NCBI RefSeq assembly: GCF_014305095.1
Contig: NZ_JACRUI010000001.1
Coordinates: 355,599 to 419,598 of the forward strand
DNA: 64,000 nucleotides
Direction: 5' to 3'
Origin: Flavobacterium kayseriense
GTDB taxonomy: Bacteria; Bacteroidota; Bacteroidia; Flavobacteriales; Flavobacteriaceae
Each line of letters begins with the position of its first letter. Position 1 is the first letter of the stretch. The position numbers and the translations under genes are program-made. Under the pieces are notes generated by a model. The model was not told the origin of the DNA and did no database searches. It saw only the letters and a list, made by a program, of their open reading frames with translations. Shown in pieces: positions 53,401 to 61,891 of this stretch.

Positions 53401-54342
53401 ATGTCACACCTAGAACCCGAAGCAAAAATATTTGCTTGTTCACAAAGTGTCTATCTAGCTGAAAAAATATCCGCTGAATACGGAATTCCACTAGGTAAAG
53501 TTACAATGTCGCATTACAGTGACGGCGAGTTTCAGCCTTCTTATGAAGAATCAATCAGAGGCTTACGCGTATTTATTGTTTGTTCTACTTTCCCAAATTC
53601 TGATAATTTGATGGAATTATTGCTTATGATTGATGCTGCAAAACGCGCCTCAGCAAGGCATATTACTGCTGTAATACCTTACTTTGGATGGGCTAGACAA
53701 GATAGAAAAGACAAACCTCGAGTGCCGATAGGAGCGAAACTAACAGCAAAACTGTTAGAAACCGCTGGAGCAACACGAGTAATGACCATGGATTTGCATG
53801 CTGACCAAATTCAAGGATTTTTTGAAAAACCAGTAGATCACCTTTTTGCTTCTACTATCTTTCTACCCTACGTGAAAAGCTTAGGATTAGACAACTTGAC
53901 TATTGCTTCTCCAGATATGGGAGGCTCAAAAAGAGCTTACGCCTACTCTAAGTTTTTAGAATCAGATGTAGTAATCTGTTATAAACAAAGAAAAGCAGCA
54001 AACATAATTGGCACTATGGAGCTAATAGGTGAAGTAAAAGGCAAGAATGTAATCTTAGTAGATGACATGATTGACACCGGAGGCACTTTGGCGAAAGCCG
54101 CAGACCTAATGATGGAAAAAGGAGCATTAAGCGTACGAGCAATTTGCACACACGCCATTTTATCCGGAGACGCCTATGAAAAAATAGAAAAGTCTCAATT
54201 GTTAGAATTGATCGTTACTGATTCGATTCCATTAAAGAAAGAATCAAAAAAAATAAGAGTGTTGAGTTGTGCCCCACTTTTTGCAGATGTTATGCACATG
54301 GTACATCATAATAATTCCATTAGTGGGAAGTTTATCATGTAA
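53401..54342 (+). CDS. prs: Ribose-phosphate pyrophosphokinase
   Basis: A 313-residue class I PRPP synthase that makes phosphoribosyl diphosphate from ribose-5-phosphate and ATP for nucleotide, His and Trp synthesis. Motifs: ASARHITAVIPYFGWARQDRKD (flexible ATP loop), MTMDLHADQIQGFF, SPDMGG and the PRPP loop VILVDDMIDTGGTL. Length is standard. It is followed by rplY and pth, a gene neighbourhood common in bacteria. Confidence 0.98.
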   Translation: MSHLEPEAKIFACSQSVYLAEKISAEYGIPLGKVTMSHYSDGEFQPSYEESIRGLRVFIVCSTFPNSDNLMELLLMIDAAKRASARHITAVIPYFGWARQDRKDKPRVPIGAKLTAKLLETAGATRVMTMDLHADQIQGFFEKPVDHLFASTIFLPYVKSLGLDNLTIASPDMGGSKRAYAYSKFLESDVVICYKQRKAANIIGTMELIGEVKGKNVILVDDMIDTGGTLAKAADLMMEKGALSVRAICTHAILSGDAYEKIEKSQLLELIVTDSIPLKKESKKIRVLSCAPLFADVMHMVHHNNSISGKFIM

Positions 54343-54525
54343 TTGAGAAATAAATGGTGAATGGTGAGAAGTGAATAGTAAAATCTTAATACTATACATT
54401 TATAGCATTCTATTTCAAAAGATAGAAGTAATGAGCATTTAATAACAGACGATTAGCAAATGCTAATTACTAAAAGCGCATCACTTAGAAGAAGAGTTTA
54501 ATTAATAACTATATAAATATTTACA

Positions 54526-55137
54526 ATGAAATCGATTACAATTAAAGGATCAGAAAGAGAAAGCGTGGGAAAAGTTGCGACTAAAGCCTTACGTAATGCT
54601 GGAGCGGTTCCTTGCGTTTTATACGGAGGAGATCAACCAGTGCACTTTTCAGCAGAAGAAAAAGCATTTAAATCTTTGGTTTACACTCCAAACGCACATA
54701 CAGTTGTGATTGAGTTGGGTAACGGAAAGTCATTTAACGCTATCATGCAAGACATCCAAGTTCACCCAGTTTCTGACAGAATTCTACACCTTGACTTCTT
54801 CCAAATCTTTGACGAGAAAGAAATCACTATTGAAGTACCTGTTAAAATCGTTGGTAACTCTAAAGGAGTTATGGCAGGTGGAGATTTACGTTTAAACAAC
54901 CGTAAACTTAAAGTAAAAGCATTACCAGCAAATCTTCCTGATTTTGTTGAGGCTGACATTACTCCACTTAACATGGGTAACAAATTATACGTTACTCAAG
55001 TTCCTACTCCAGACTTTAAAATCATGCACCCAGACAACACTGTTATCTGTCAAGTGAAGATTTCTCGTGCTGCTATGAAAGCGGCTCAAGAGGCTGCAAA
55101 AGCTGCAAAAGCACCTGCAAAAGGAAAGAAAAAATAA
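54526..55137 (+). CDS. rplY: 50S ribosomal protein L25 / general stress protein Ctc
   Basis: A 203-residue Ctc-form L25, which binds 5S rRNA in the large subunit. The N-terminal L25 domain (about 1-95) has [22 protein letters not shown] and LHLDFFQI; the C-terminal beta-domain (about 96-185) includes [35 protein letters not shown]. The last 25 residues are an Ala/Lys-rich tail. It lies 183 bp after prs. Confidence 0.96.
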   Translation: MKSITIKGSERESVGKVATKALRNAGAVPCVLYGGDQPVHFSAEEKAFKSLVYTPNAHTVVIELGNGKSFNAIMQDIQVHPVSDRILHLDFFQIFDEKEITIEVPVKIVGNSKGVMAGGDLRLNNRKLKVKALPANLPDFVEADITPLNMGNKLYVTQVPTPDFKIMHPDNTVICQVKISRAAMKAAQEAAKAAKAPAKGKKK

Positions 55138-55156
55138 TATTTTTCTACACCATATC

Positions 55157-55190
55157 AAAAGCATCAGTTTCAACACTGGTGCTTTTTTTT
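55157..55190 (+). terminator. rplY terminator
   Basis: Inverted repeat AAAAGCATCAGT / ACTGGTGCTTTT with a 6-nt loop and T-run, 20 bp after the stop codon. Confidence 0.85.
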
Positions 55191-55272
55191 ACGTGCATAT
55201 TTTTTAATTATCTATTTCTAAAAAAATAGAATATCTTCTTTAGGAGCACAACAATTTCTAATCCTTTCAACA

Positions 55273-55347
55273 TCTTTCCCGCTATCCATTACAATCTTTT
55301 TATCGCCAAAAAGCGATTAAAAAGGATTTTCATTTCTATCGGGGCTA
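55273..55347 (+). repeat. Dispersed REP-like element, copy D (diverged)
   Basis: Contains TCCCGCTATCC near the start and CTATCGGGGCTA at the end. The inner stem is ATCGC / GCGAT, again paired but different in sequence from the other copies. It lies in the 356-bp rplY-pth gap together with the rplY terminator; the rest of the gap shows nothing else. Confidence 0.6.
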
Positions 55348-55493
55348 TTCAAAAACGTTTGTTATTTCTAAGACACTTTCAAAAACACTACCCTACAGTA
55401 AATCTAGCAGTAAGCCTCACGAAATAAATTAAACAGTGAAACTTTATTAATGATCTCATTGACAATTTATCTAATTAAGTTTACTTTTGCCTT

Positions 55494-56168
55494 ATGATAC
55501 AATGGATCAAAGCACTGCTTTCAACAACCGAAACAGTAAAAAACATAGATGATATAGAACCAGAAGGTCACCAACACCAAAAAAATAATATAGAAAACGT
55601 GAGTAATAAGTTTTTAATAGTAGGACTAGGTAACATAGGAGCTGAATACGTAAACACTAGACACAATATAGGCTTTAAAGTACTGGATTATTTTGCAAAA
55701 AAAGAGTCGGTTACTTTTGAAACTGTCAAACTAGGAGCCCTTGCACAGTATAAATTCAAAGGCAGAACTTTTTTCCTTTTAAAACCTAATACCTACATGA
55801 ACCTCAGTGGTAAAGCGGTACATTATTGGATGGATAAGGAAAACATCCCTTTAGAAAACATACTCATAATCACAGACGATTTAAACCTGTCTTTTGGAAC
55901 CATACGCATTAAACCAAAAGGAAGTGATGGCGGACACAATGGCCTAAAAAATATCAATTTAGTCCTAAACACCAATCAATATACTCGATTTAGATTTGGC
56001 ATCAGTGACGAGTTCAAAAAAGGAAAACAAGTAGATTATGTTTTAGGAGACTGGGACGACGCAGAGAAAACTGCACTCCCAGAGCGATTAGAAATAAGCT
56101 CAGAGATCATAAAATCATTTGGTACAGCAGGACTTGAGCTCACTATGACAAGTTTTAATGGAAAATAA
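55494..56168 (+). CDS. pth: Peptidyl-tRNA hydrolase
   Basis: A 224-residue hydrolase that recycles peptidyl-tRNA. The Pth core begins at about residue 39 (KFLIVGLGNIGAEYVNTRHNIGF), with the catalytic His57, the Asn in KPNTYMNLSG and Asp in ITDDLNL; GSDGGHNGLKN follows. Residues 1-38 form a polar N-terminal extension (MIQWIKALLS, then Glu/Gln/Asn-rich) that is not part of the standard fold. Translation might begin within it, but no internal Met precedes the core, so the long form is probably real. Third gene of the prs-rplY-pth neighbourhood. Confidence 0.96.
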   Translation: MIQWIKALLSTTETVKNIDDIEPEGHQHQKNNIENVSNKFLIVGLGNIGAEYVNTRHNIGFKVLDYFAKKESVTFETVKLGALAQYKFKGRTFFLLKPNTYMNLSGKAVHYWMDKENIPLENILIITDDLNLSFGTIRIKPKGSDGGHNGLKNINLVLNTNQYTRFRFGISDEFKKGKQVDYVLGDWDDAEKTALPERLEISSEIIKSFGTAGLELTMTSFNGK

Positions 56169-56205
56169 AAAAAGGAGGAAACACATTGTGTTTCCTCCTT
56201 TTTTT
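56167..56205. terminator. Bidirectional terminator
   Basis: An 18-bp inverted repeat (AAAAAAAGGAGGAAACAC / GTGTTTCCTCCTTTTTTT) with a 3-nt loop between converging pth and metalloprotease genes. Confidence 0.92.
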
Positions 56206-56226
56206 ACATCTAAAAACCAGCTGTAT

Positions 56227-58920
56227 TTAATTAACAACTAACTTCTTGACCTGCTTTGATTCACCATCATAAATAGACACTAAGTACAACCCAGCCTGTA
56301 GGTCTTTCAATTGTATATTTTGATTAAAAGCACCTGTATTATCATACGCTTTTTCAAATAACTTGCGACCTAATAAATCATGCACTACTATCTTTATTTC
56401 GTTTCCAGACTGACTAGAAAATTGAACAGTAAAATTACCTTTATTAGGGTTAGGATAAAGCGAGAAATCATTAGCATCAAAATCTTTTGTACCTAAAGTA
56501 AACGTTTTGGTACATATTTGAATTGATGCAGAATTTAATGTTCCCGAGTCATTTGCAAAAGCATCTCGTATTCTAAATGTCCATACCCCTTGCGCTAAAT
56601 CACCATTAAAAGCTGCCAAAGGCTCGAATGGAGCCACTGTTTGCAATGTTGCAACGTTACATCCAAGCGTTCCTCCGTCGTCATCAAGATTTAGTAAAAC
56701 ACTCCCTCTACTATTCTCACAACTTCTTTCCAATAGTCGTACAGTTTTCCCAGTTGGACTAATGACTTCTATTTGTAAATCAGAAAAATAGGTATGTGTA
56801 AAAGCTAAATTGAAATTGACATCACTAACAATGGCTGAAGAATTAGGAACCGTAATTGTTCTAATCGTATAAGTCGATTGCTCCGGTATTGCAAAAGGAG
56901 CATCAAATTCATAAGTATTGCAAGCAGAGACAGATGAGTAGCCAATCGTAAAAGCTTTAGAATTTATGGCGTAATATATGTTTCCCGTAGGAGCAATCAT
57001 GATTCGACAATTTTGACTTACCAAATTAGGAACGACAATTGATTGCAAACCATCATTAGGTGTGTTAGCTGCTAATATTATAGGAAAAGTTAACCCCCCG
57101 TCCGTGGATAATTTTATATCGACGTTTGCTGAACCAGTTAATGTATTGGCACCATTCACATTCCAAGTTATTGTTTGAGACTCTCCTTGATACCATGCTA
57201 CAGCATCCGTGTTTTGAGAGCTAACTACAAATGGACCTACGACACCGCTTACAGTTACCACAGCTATATCCGTATTTGTTTGAGCCGTTCCTTGCGCGGC
57301 ATTATCCCTTACTGTTAAAGCAAAATTAAGTGTTCGCGGCACAGTCGAAACTGACTCCCAACTACTTGTTAGTTTATTAGCAAGGACATTACTATAACTA
57401 GGCATGTATCTAATAGGACTAGAACTAGGATACAGCGATCGAAATAAAGGACCATCTGGTTTTGAAGATACAGCAAAACTATTACTTAGATCCGTTGTTA
57501 TAGCAGAATCGTTTTGTTCCCAAGTATATGTTAATCTATCACCATTACTATCTGAACCCGTTCCGGTTAAAACAAAAGCTGTTCCAAAGGGAATGGTATA
57601 ATCTAAACCAGCATTAACAACTGGCGTTGCATTACTAGGAAATGTATTAATAGGACAAGACTTAGTAGCAAGATTATTCTGGATTTGCAAAATACTATAG
57701 TAGGTAAAATAATCATCCGAAAATTCTTGGACATCATAATCATCTGTAATCCCTGCATAGGCCATAATAGTTGTGCCACTTCCTGGCTCTACATTAGCAC
57801 CCGTGCCTTCAATATCATACGAAAAAGTATGGTTAGCACCTAACTGATGTCCCATCTCGTGTGCCACAAAATCGATATCAAATCGATCGCCTTGCGGCAC
57901 ATTATCCGCAGGAGACGTATATGCGCTTCCTTTTCCTCTAGGAACAGATGTAGTAGGATTCACGCATACACAACCAATACATCCAGCGTTTCCGCCACCG
58001 CCGCTTCTACCAAACAAATGACCAATATCATATCCATCATTTCCAATCACTGAGGTTAAATTTCTTTGCAACTGTAAACTCCAGTTATCAGTACTACCAG
58101 TATCCGTACCAACACTAGCATCAGCGTAGGGATCCGTAACGGAATTAGTATAGATAATTGAACTATTAGTAGCGATAATCTCGAGTTTAATCGCTAAGTC
58201 CTTATTAAAAATAGCATTAATACGAGACATAGTAGCATTCATTCCACCAAGGGCACCAGCTGTTGTACCACCGTAGTACTGCGCATACTCACCCGTGCAC
58301 GATAGCGCCAATCGAAGCGTTTTAAAAACACCGTTATTGGCTTTAGTTTTTGCTGTTTTACTCAACAAATTGTTGTTCAAAGCAATATCATCTGTTTTAC
58401 AATTTAGTGCTAAAGCACCCTTAGATCTATTAGTACCTTTGTACGCAACATACGTAGCCTTGTCATTATTCTCTTTTTCAATAAACTCTGATCCAAGATC
58501 ACTCCTTAAAACCATTGTTTGGATTCCCTCAGGAGAAATACTTAAACTTAAAGTAGCTTTAGGGTCAGATAATCCCATTCCGCTGTAGGATCGAATTTCC
58601 GGATATTTCTTTTGTAAATCAGGCGCAAAATTAGAATACTCCACAACCCAAAAATCCTCTAACTCTCCTTTACTATTAGGAACTGCAATAGTAACACCTG
58701 CTTTGGTTTCAGTATCGGAGTTTGCCTTTGCTAAAGACAATTTAAATTGTAATTCGTCTAAAACATAATAAACATTATCATCGACCTTCTCGATAGCACC
58801 GCTATTTTTATCAGAAACTGACCTTGAAGTAGAACTAATTTTTTTCCATGGAGAGGCTACTTGAGCTTGCACAAATGAGGTGAAAATTAAAACAAAAAGT
58901 AGCAGGGTATTTTTTTTCAT
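56227..58920 (-). CDS. Secreted reprolysin-like metalloprotease with P domain and T9SS sorting domain
   Basis: An 897-residue exported protease. A signal peptide (about 1-19, FVQAQ) and propeptide precede a zinc metalloprotease domain (about 200-430) with the extended motif HEMGHQLGANH: His354, Glu355, His358 and His364. Ig-like/Fn3-type beta domains follow, then a proprotein-convertase P domain (about 670-800; VPNSSAIVSDVNFNL, GVWTFRIRDAFANDSGTL). The last 75 residues (SLYPNPNKGNFTV to LVSIYDGESKQVKKLVVN) are a type A T9SS sorting domain, so it should cross the outer membrane by type IX secretion and be released or attached to the surface. Substrate unknown. Monocistronic. Confidence 0.93.
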   Translation of the reverse strand: MKKNTLLLFVLIFTSFVQAQVASPWKKISSTSRSVSDKNSGAIEKVDDNVYYVLDELQFKLSLAKANSDTETKAGVTIAVPNSKGELEDFWVVEYSNFAPDLQKKYPEIRSYSGMGLSDPKATLSLSISPEGIQTMVLRSDLGSEFIEKENNDKATYVAYKGTNRSKGALALNCKTDDIALNNNLLSKTAKTKANNGVFKTLRLALSCTGEYAQYYGGTTAGALGGMNATMSRINAIFNKDLAIKLEIIATNSSIIYTNSVTDPYADASVGTDTGSTDNWSLQLQRNLTSVIGNDGYDIGHLFGRSGGGGNAGCIGCVCVNPTTSVPRGKGSAYTSPADNVPQGDRFDIDFVAHEMGHQLGANHTFSYDIEGTGANVEPGSGTTIMAYAGITDDYDVQEFSDDYFTYYSILQIQNNLATKSCPINTFPSNATPVVNAGLDYTIPFGTAFVLTGTGSDSNGDRLTYTWEQNDSAITTDLSNSFAVSSKPDGPLFRSLYPSSSPIRYMPSYSNVLANKLTSSWESVSTVPRTLNFALTVRDNAAQGTAQTNTDIAVVTVSGVVGPFVVSSQNTDAVAWYQGESQTITWNVNGANTLTGSANVDIKLSTDGGLTFPIILAANTPNDGLQSIVVPNLVSQNCRIMIAPTGNIYYAINSKAFTIGYSSVSACNTYEFDAPFAIPEQSTYTIRTITVPNSSAIVSDVNFNLAFTHTYFSDLQIEVISPTGKTVRLLERSCENSRGSVLLNLDDDGGTLGCNVATLQTVAPFEPLAAFNGDLAQGVWTFRIRDAFANDSGTLNSASIQICTKTFTLGTKDFDANDFSLYPNPNKGNFTVQFSSQSGNEIKIVVHDLLGRKLFEKAYDNTGAFNQNIQLKDLQAGLYLVSIYDGESKQVKKLVVN

Positions 58921-59106
58921 AAGCTAGGGACTTTACAACAAAAATAAAGCAATTAATCTACAATTATAAACACAACCTTATTAATTAGGCGATTGTCCCG
59001 TGTTAAAAAAGCCATTTAGCAAAAAATGTAAAATAAATTACACAAAATTCGTCTTAAAAGTGAATGAAAACAGCCCTAATATACCACTACATTAAAATAC
59101 TTACCA

Positions 59107-59114
59107 TAAATTTG
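59107..59114 (+). promoter_or_regulatory. -7 box of ribF promoter
   Basis: TAAATTTG matches TAnnTTTG. Its position implies transcription starting near 59120, which favours the TTG start codon at 59136 over the upstream ATG at 59064. Confidence 0.45.
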
Positions 59115-59135
59115 CAGTATTATAAAACAGGTACT

Positions 59136-60065
59136 TTGAAGATTTTTCACTCCATTAACGATTTTAGCTCTACTAAAAAAACAATTCTCACTCTTGGTAC
59201 ATTTGATGGGGTACATATTGGTCACAAAAAAATTCTAGACAAAGTCATCAACTCAACAGAGAACGGTGAATATGAGAGCTTAGTTTTGACTTTTTTTCCG
59301 CACCCTCGAATGGTTTTACAAGAAAACTCAGAGATAAAATTATTAAACACCATCACTGAGAAAATAGAGTTACTAGAAAATATGGGGATTCACAACTTAG
59401 TAATTCATCCCTTTGACGAAACTTTTTCTAGACTTACTGCCGAAGATTTTGTTCAAACTGTTTTGGTCGAAAAATTCAACATACAAAAAATTATTATTGG
59501 CTATGATCACCGCTTTGGTCGCAACCGTACAGCAAATATTGATGACTTGATCGAATATGGCATAAAATACGGTTTTGAGGTAGAACAAATATCTGTCAAA
59601 GAAATTGATGATATATCTGTGAGTAGTACTAAAATTCGAACCGCACTTTCTGAAGGAGACATGGCAAAAGCCAATAGCTATTTAGATTATAATTACACTT
59701 TAAGCGGAACAGTTTTTCAAGGCAAACAATTAGGTCGAACTATTGGTTTTCCGACAGCAAATATTAAGATTGAAGAGAATTATAAGCTAATTCCAAAAAA
59801 AGGAGCTTACATCGTTACAAGCACAATCAACAATAGTTTAGTAAAAGGCATTATGAATATTGGTCTGAACCCAACTGTACAAGGAGAAAACTTATCGATA
59901 GAAATTCACTTCCTTGATTTTGACCAAGATTTATACGGAAAAAAAATAACGGTGAATTTGCTGCAATACCTTAGAGAGGAGCAAAAATTTAATTCTTTAG
60001 AAGAATTAACCAACCAACTACAGCTGGACAAAACGACAGCACTGGAATACTTCAACAAACGTTAA
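59136..60065 (+). CDS. ribF: Bifunctional riboflavin kinase / FAD synthetase
   Basis: A bifunctional enzyme that phosphorylates riboflavin to FMN and adenylates FMN to FAD. The N-terminal adenylyltransferase domain has LGTFDGVHIGHKKIL and IIGYDHRFGRNR; the C-terminal riboflavin-kinase domain has GTVFQGKQLGRTIGFPTANI and GIMNIGLNPT. I place the start at TTG 59136 (310 residues, beginning KIFHSINDFSS), because family members start there and a promoter-like box lies between it and an in-frame ATG at 59064; the longer form would add 24 residues unlike the family. Confidence 0.93.
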   Translation: MKIFHSINDFSSTKKTILTLGTFDGVHIGHKKILDKVINSTENGEYESLVLTFFPHPRMVLQENSEIKLLNTITEKIELLENMGIHNLVIHPFDETFSRLTAEDFVQTVLVEKFNIQKIIIGYDHRFGRNRTANIDDLIEYGIKYGFEVEQISVKEIDDISVSSTKIRTALSEGDMAKANSYLDYNYTLSGTVFQGKQLGRTIGFPTANIKIEENYKLIPKKGAYIVTSTINNSLVKGIMNIGLNPTVQGENLSIEIHFLDFDQDLYGKKITVNLLQYLREEQKFNSLEELTNQLQLDKTTALEYFNKR

Positions 60066-60166
60066 TATTAGAAGACGTTGTGTAATTTATCTTAATAATT
60101 TTCTTAAATTTGGTAATGAACCTCTTATTTTCAAAGAGTTAATTATAACAATTTAAAATTAGAAGC

Positions 60167-60604
60167 ATGAAACTACCAAAAGAAATTTATAACGGAATTA
60201 TTATTTGGATTGGAATAAGTATACTATTTCTATTGATGAAGGCACTCGATTTAGCCGATGTATTTTATCTCAGAGCACTAAACATTCTATTCATTTATTA
60301 TGGAGTCAATAGAACCCTAAAGAGCAATTTCAATGAAGGGAAAAATGGTTTGCCTGAAAACGCATTATCTGGTCTAAAAACAGGACTAATAGGTGTTTTT
60401 ATAAGTATCGCTGGATTAATATCTTACAGCTACATTCAAGGTGGCGACAAATATGTCGAATCCCTTTCTGCTTCCTTTTTATTTGGTGGAGAACCAACAG
60501 TGATGACTTATGGTATATCCTTGTTATTCGAAGGAATCGTATCTGCAGTTATTGTAACTTTTACTTTAATGTTAATTTGGAAAAAAAGATATCCTACTGA
60601 TTAA
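60167..60604 (+). CDS. Small integral membrane protein, hypothetical
   Basis: A 145-residue protein with about four transmembrane segments (roughly 8-27, 31-47, 70-92, 112-138) and a short positive tail (WKKRYPTD). The loop around 50-65 is polar. I do not recognise a family with confidence; it resembles the small uncharacterised membrane proteins common in Bacteroidetes. A TAAATTTG box at 60105 may be its promoter. It sits alone between ribF and bioB and no function is suggested by context. Confidence 0.7.
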   Translation: MKLPKEIYNGIIIWIGISILFLLMKALDLADVFYLRALNILFIYYGVNRTLKSNFNEGKNGLPENALSGLKTGLIGVFISIAGLISYSYIQGGDKYVESLSASFLFGGEPTVMTYGISLLFEGIVSAVIVTFTLMLIWKKRYPTD

Positions 60605-60653
60605 CAACCATTCTAGATAATTAAGTTAAACATAGTTTTTCAACTCATTCACA

Positions 60654-60684
60654 TTGCTTCATTAGAACAATTTGACTACTTTTG
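60654..60684 (+). promoter_or_regulatory. bioB promoter
   Basis: TTG at 60654-60656 and TACTTTTG at 60677-60684 with a 20-bp spacer match a Bacteroidetes promoter, 22 bp before the bioB ATG. No BirA-type operator palindrome was noticed. Confidence 0.55.
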
Positions 60685-60706
60685 AAGCATCAAAAAAAAG
60701 CTTACA

Positions 60707-61792
60707 ATGAGTATTACAAAACATAATTGGACGAAAGACGAAATTATCGCTATATATAATAAACCTATGATGGATTTGCTGTATGAAGCAGCATCTATTC
60801 ATAGAGAACATCACGACCCTAATGTGGTTCAGGTATCCACATTGCTGTCTATTAAAACAGGTGGATGCCCAGAAGACTGTGGTTACTGCCCACAGGCGGC
60901 GCGCTATCATACTTCAGTAGAAGGTAATGACTTGATGACGGTTAGCCAAGTTAAGGCACAAGCCTTACGCGCAAAATCAGGAGGATCCTCTAGAGTATGT
61001 ATGGGTGCAGCTTGGAGAAACGTGAAAGACGGTCCTGAATTTGATCAAGTTCTAGAGATGGTTCGTACCATCAACAAACTAGACATGGAAGTGTGTTGTA
61101 CACTTGGAATGATCACAGAAAATCAAGCACAACGTTTAGCCGAAGCCGGTTTGTATGCATACAACCACAATTTAGACACATCTGAAGAATACTATAAAGA
61201 AGTAATTTCAACTAGAGGATTTGAAGACCGCCTACAAACTATCGAGAATGTTCGTAAAACAAACGTTACTGTATGTAGTGGTGGTATTATAGGAATGGGA
61301 GAAAGTATTGAGGACAGAGCAGGAATGCTAGTGGCACTCTCTACACTTAACCCACAACCGGAATCGGTTCCAATTAATGCATTAGTGGCCGTTGAAGGAA
61401 CTCCAATGGAAGAAGAAAAACCAGTTGAAATTTGGGAAATGATTCGAATGGTTGCGACCACTCGTATCATCATGCCAGAAACGCAAGTTCGTTTATCAGC
61501 AGGTCGCATGAACATGAGTAGAGAAGGACAAGCGATGTGCTTTTTCGCAGGTGCTAATTCAATATTTGCAGGAGACAAATTATTGACTACTCCAAATCCA
61601 GATGTGAATGAGGACATGAAAATGTTTGAAATGCTAGGATTGAATCCGCAAAAACCATTTACTAAAGTTTCGCAACCGGCAACGGTAGAGGCAGCAGACT
61701 CACAGTTTGTGCCTTTGGGAGAAAAACCAAAGTGGTCACGTCCAGAACACAAAATTGAAAGAAACCTTGAAGCATCTGCTAAAAGAAAATAA
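60707..61792 (+). CDS. bioB: Biotin synthase
   Basis: A 361-residue radical SAM enzyme that inserts sulfur into dethiobiotin. The CxxxCxxC motif for the [4Fe-4S] cluster is at Cys54, Cys58 and Cys61 (GGCPEDCGYC). The auxiliary [2Fe-2S] region is represented by VCMGAAWRN, VCCTLGM and VCSGGIIGMGE, and RLSAGRMNMS holds the Arg ligand. Length is normal. It stands alone with its own promoter and terminator; the other bio genes are not in the window. Confidence 0.98.
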   Translation: MSITKHNWTKDEIIAIYNKPMMDLLYEAASIHREHHDPNVVQVSTLLSIKTGGCPEDCGYCPQAARYHTSVEGNDLMTVSQVKAQALRAKSGGSSRVCMGAAWRNVKDGPEFDQVLEMVRTINKLDMEVCCTLGMITENQAQRLAEAGLYAYNHNLDTSEEYYKEVISTRGFEDRLQTIENVRKTNVTVCSGGIIGMGESIEDRAGMLVALSTLNPQPESVPINALVAVEGTPMEEEKPVEIWEMIRMVATTRIIMPETQVRLSAGRMNMSREGQAMCFFAGANSIFAGDKLLTTPNPDVNEDMKMFEMLGLNPQKPFTKVSQPATVEAADSQFVPLGEKPKWSRPEHKIERNLEASAKRK

Positions 61793-61832
61793 AAAAAATC
61801 CCATCTTGAAAATTCAAGATGGGATTTTTTTT
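61791..61832. terminator. Bidirectional terminator after bioB
   Basis: A 20-bp perfect inverted repeat from AAAAAAAATCCC to its complement with a 2-nt loop, overlapping the bioB stop codon and facing the converging gene. Confidence 0.93.
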
Positions 61833-61891
61833 GTGCCAATAATTAATATATTAAAAAACGTTGCTTCAACAACGCTGTAAGTAACGAGACC

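Noticed and set aside
61192..61839. A 215-codon frame antisense to bioB
   Set aside because: It is fully opposite the radical SAM coding sequence and starts within the bioB terminator; composition is that of a mirror frame.
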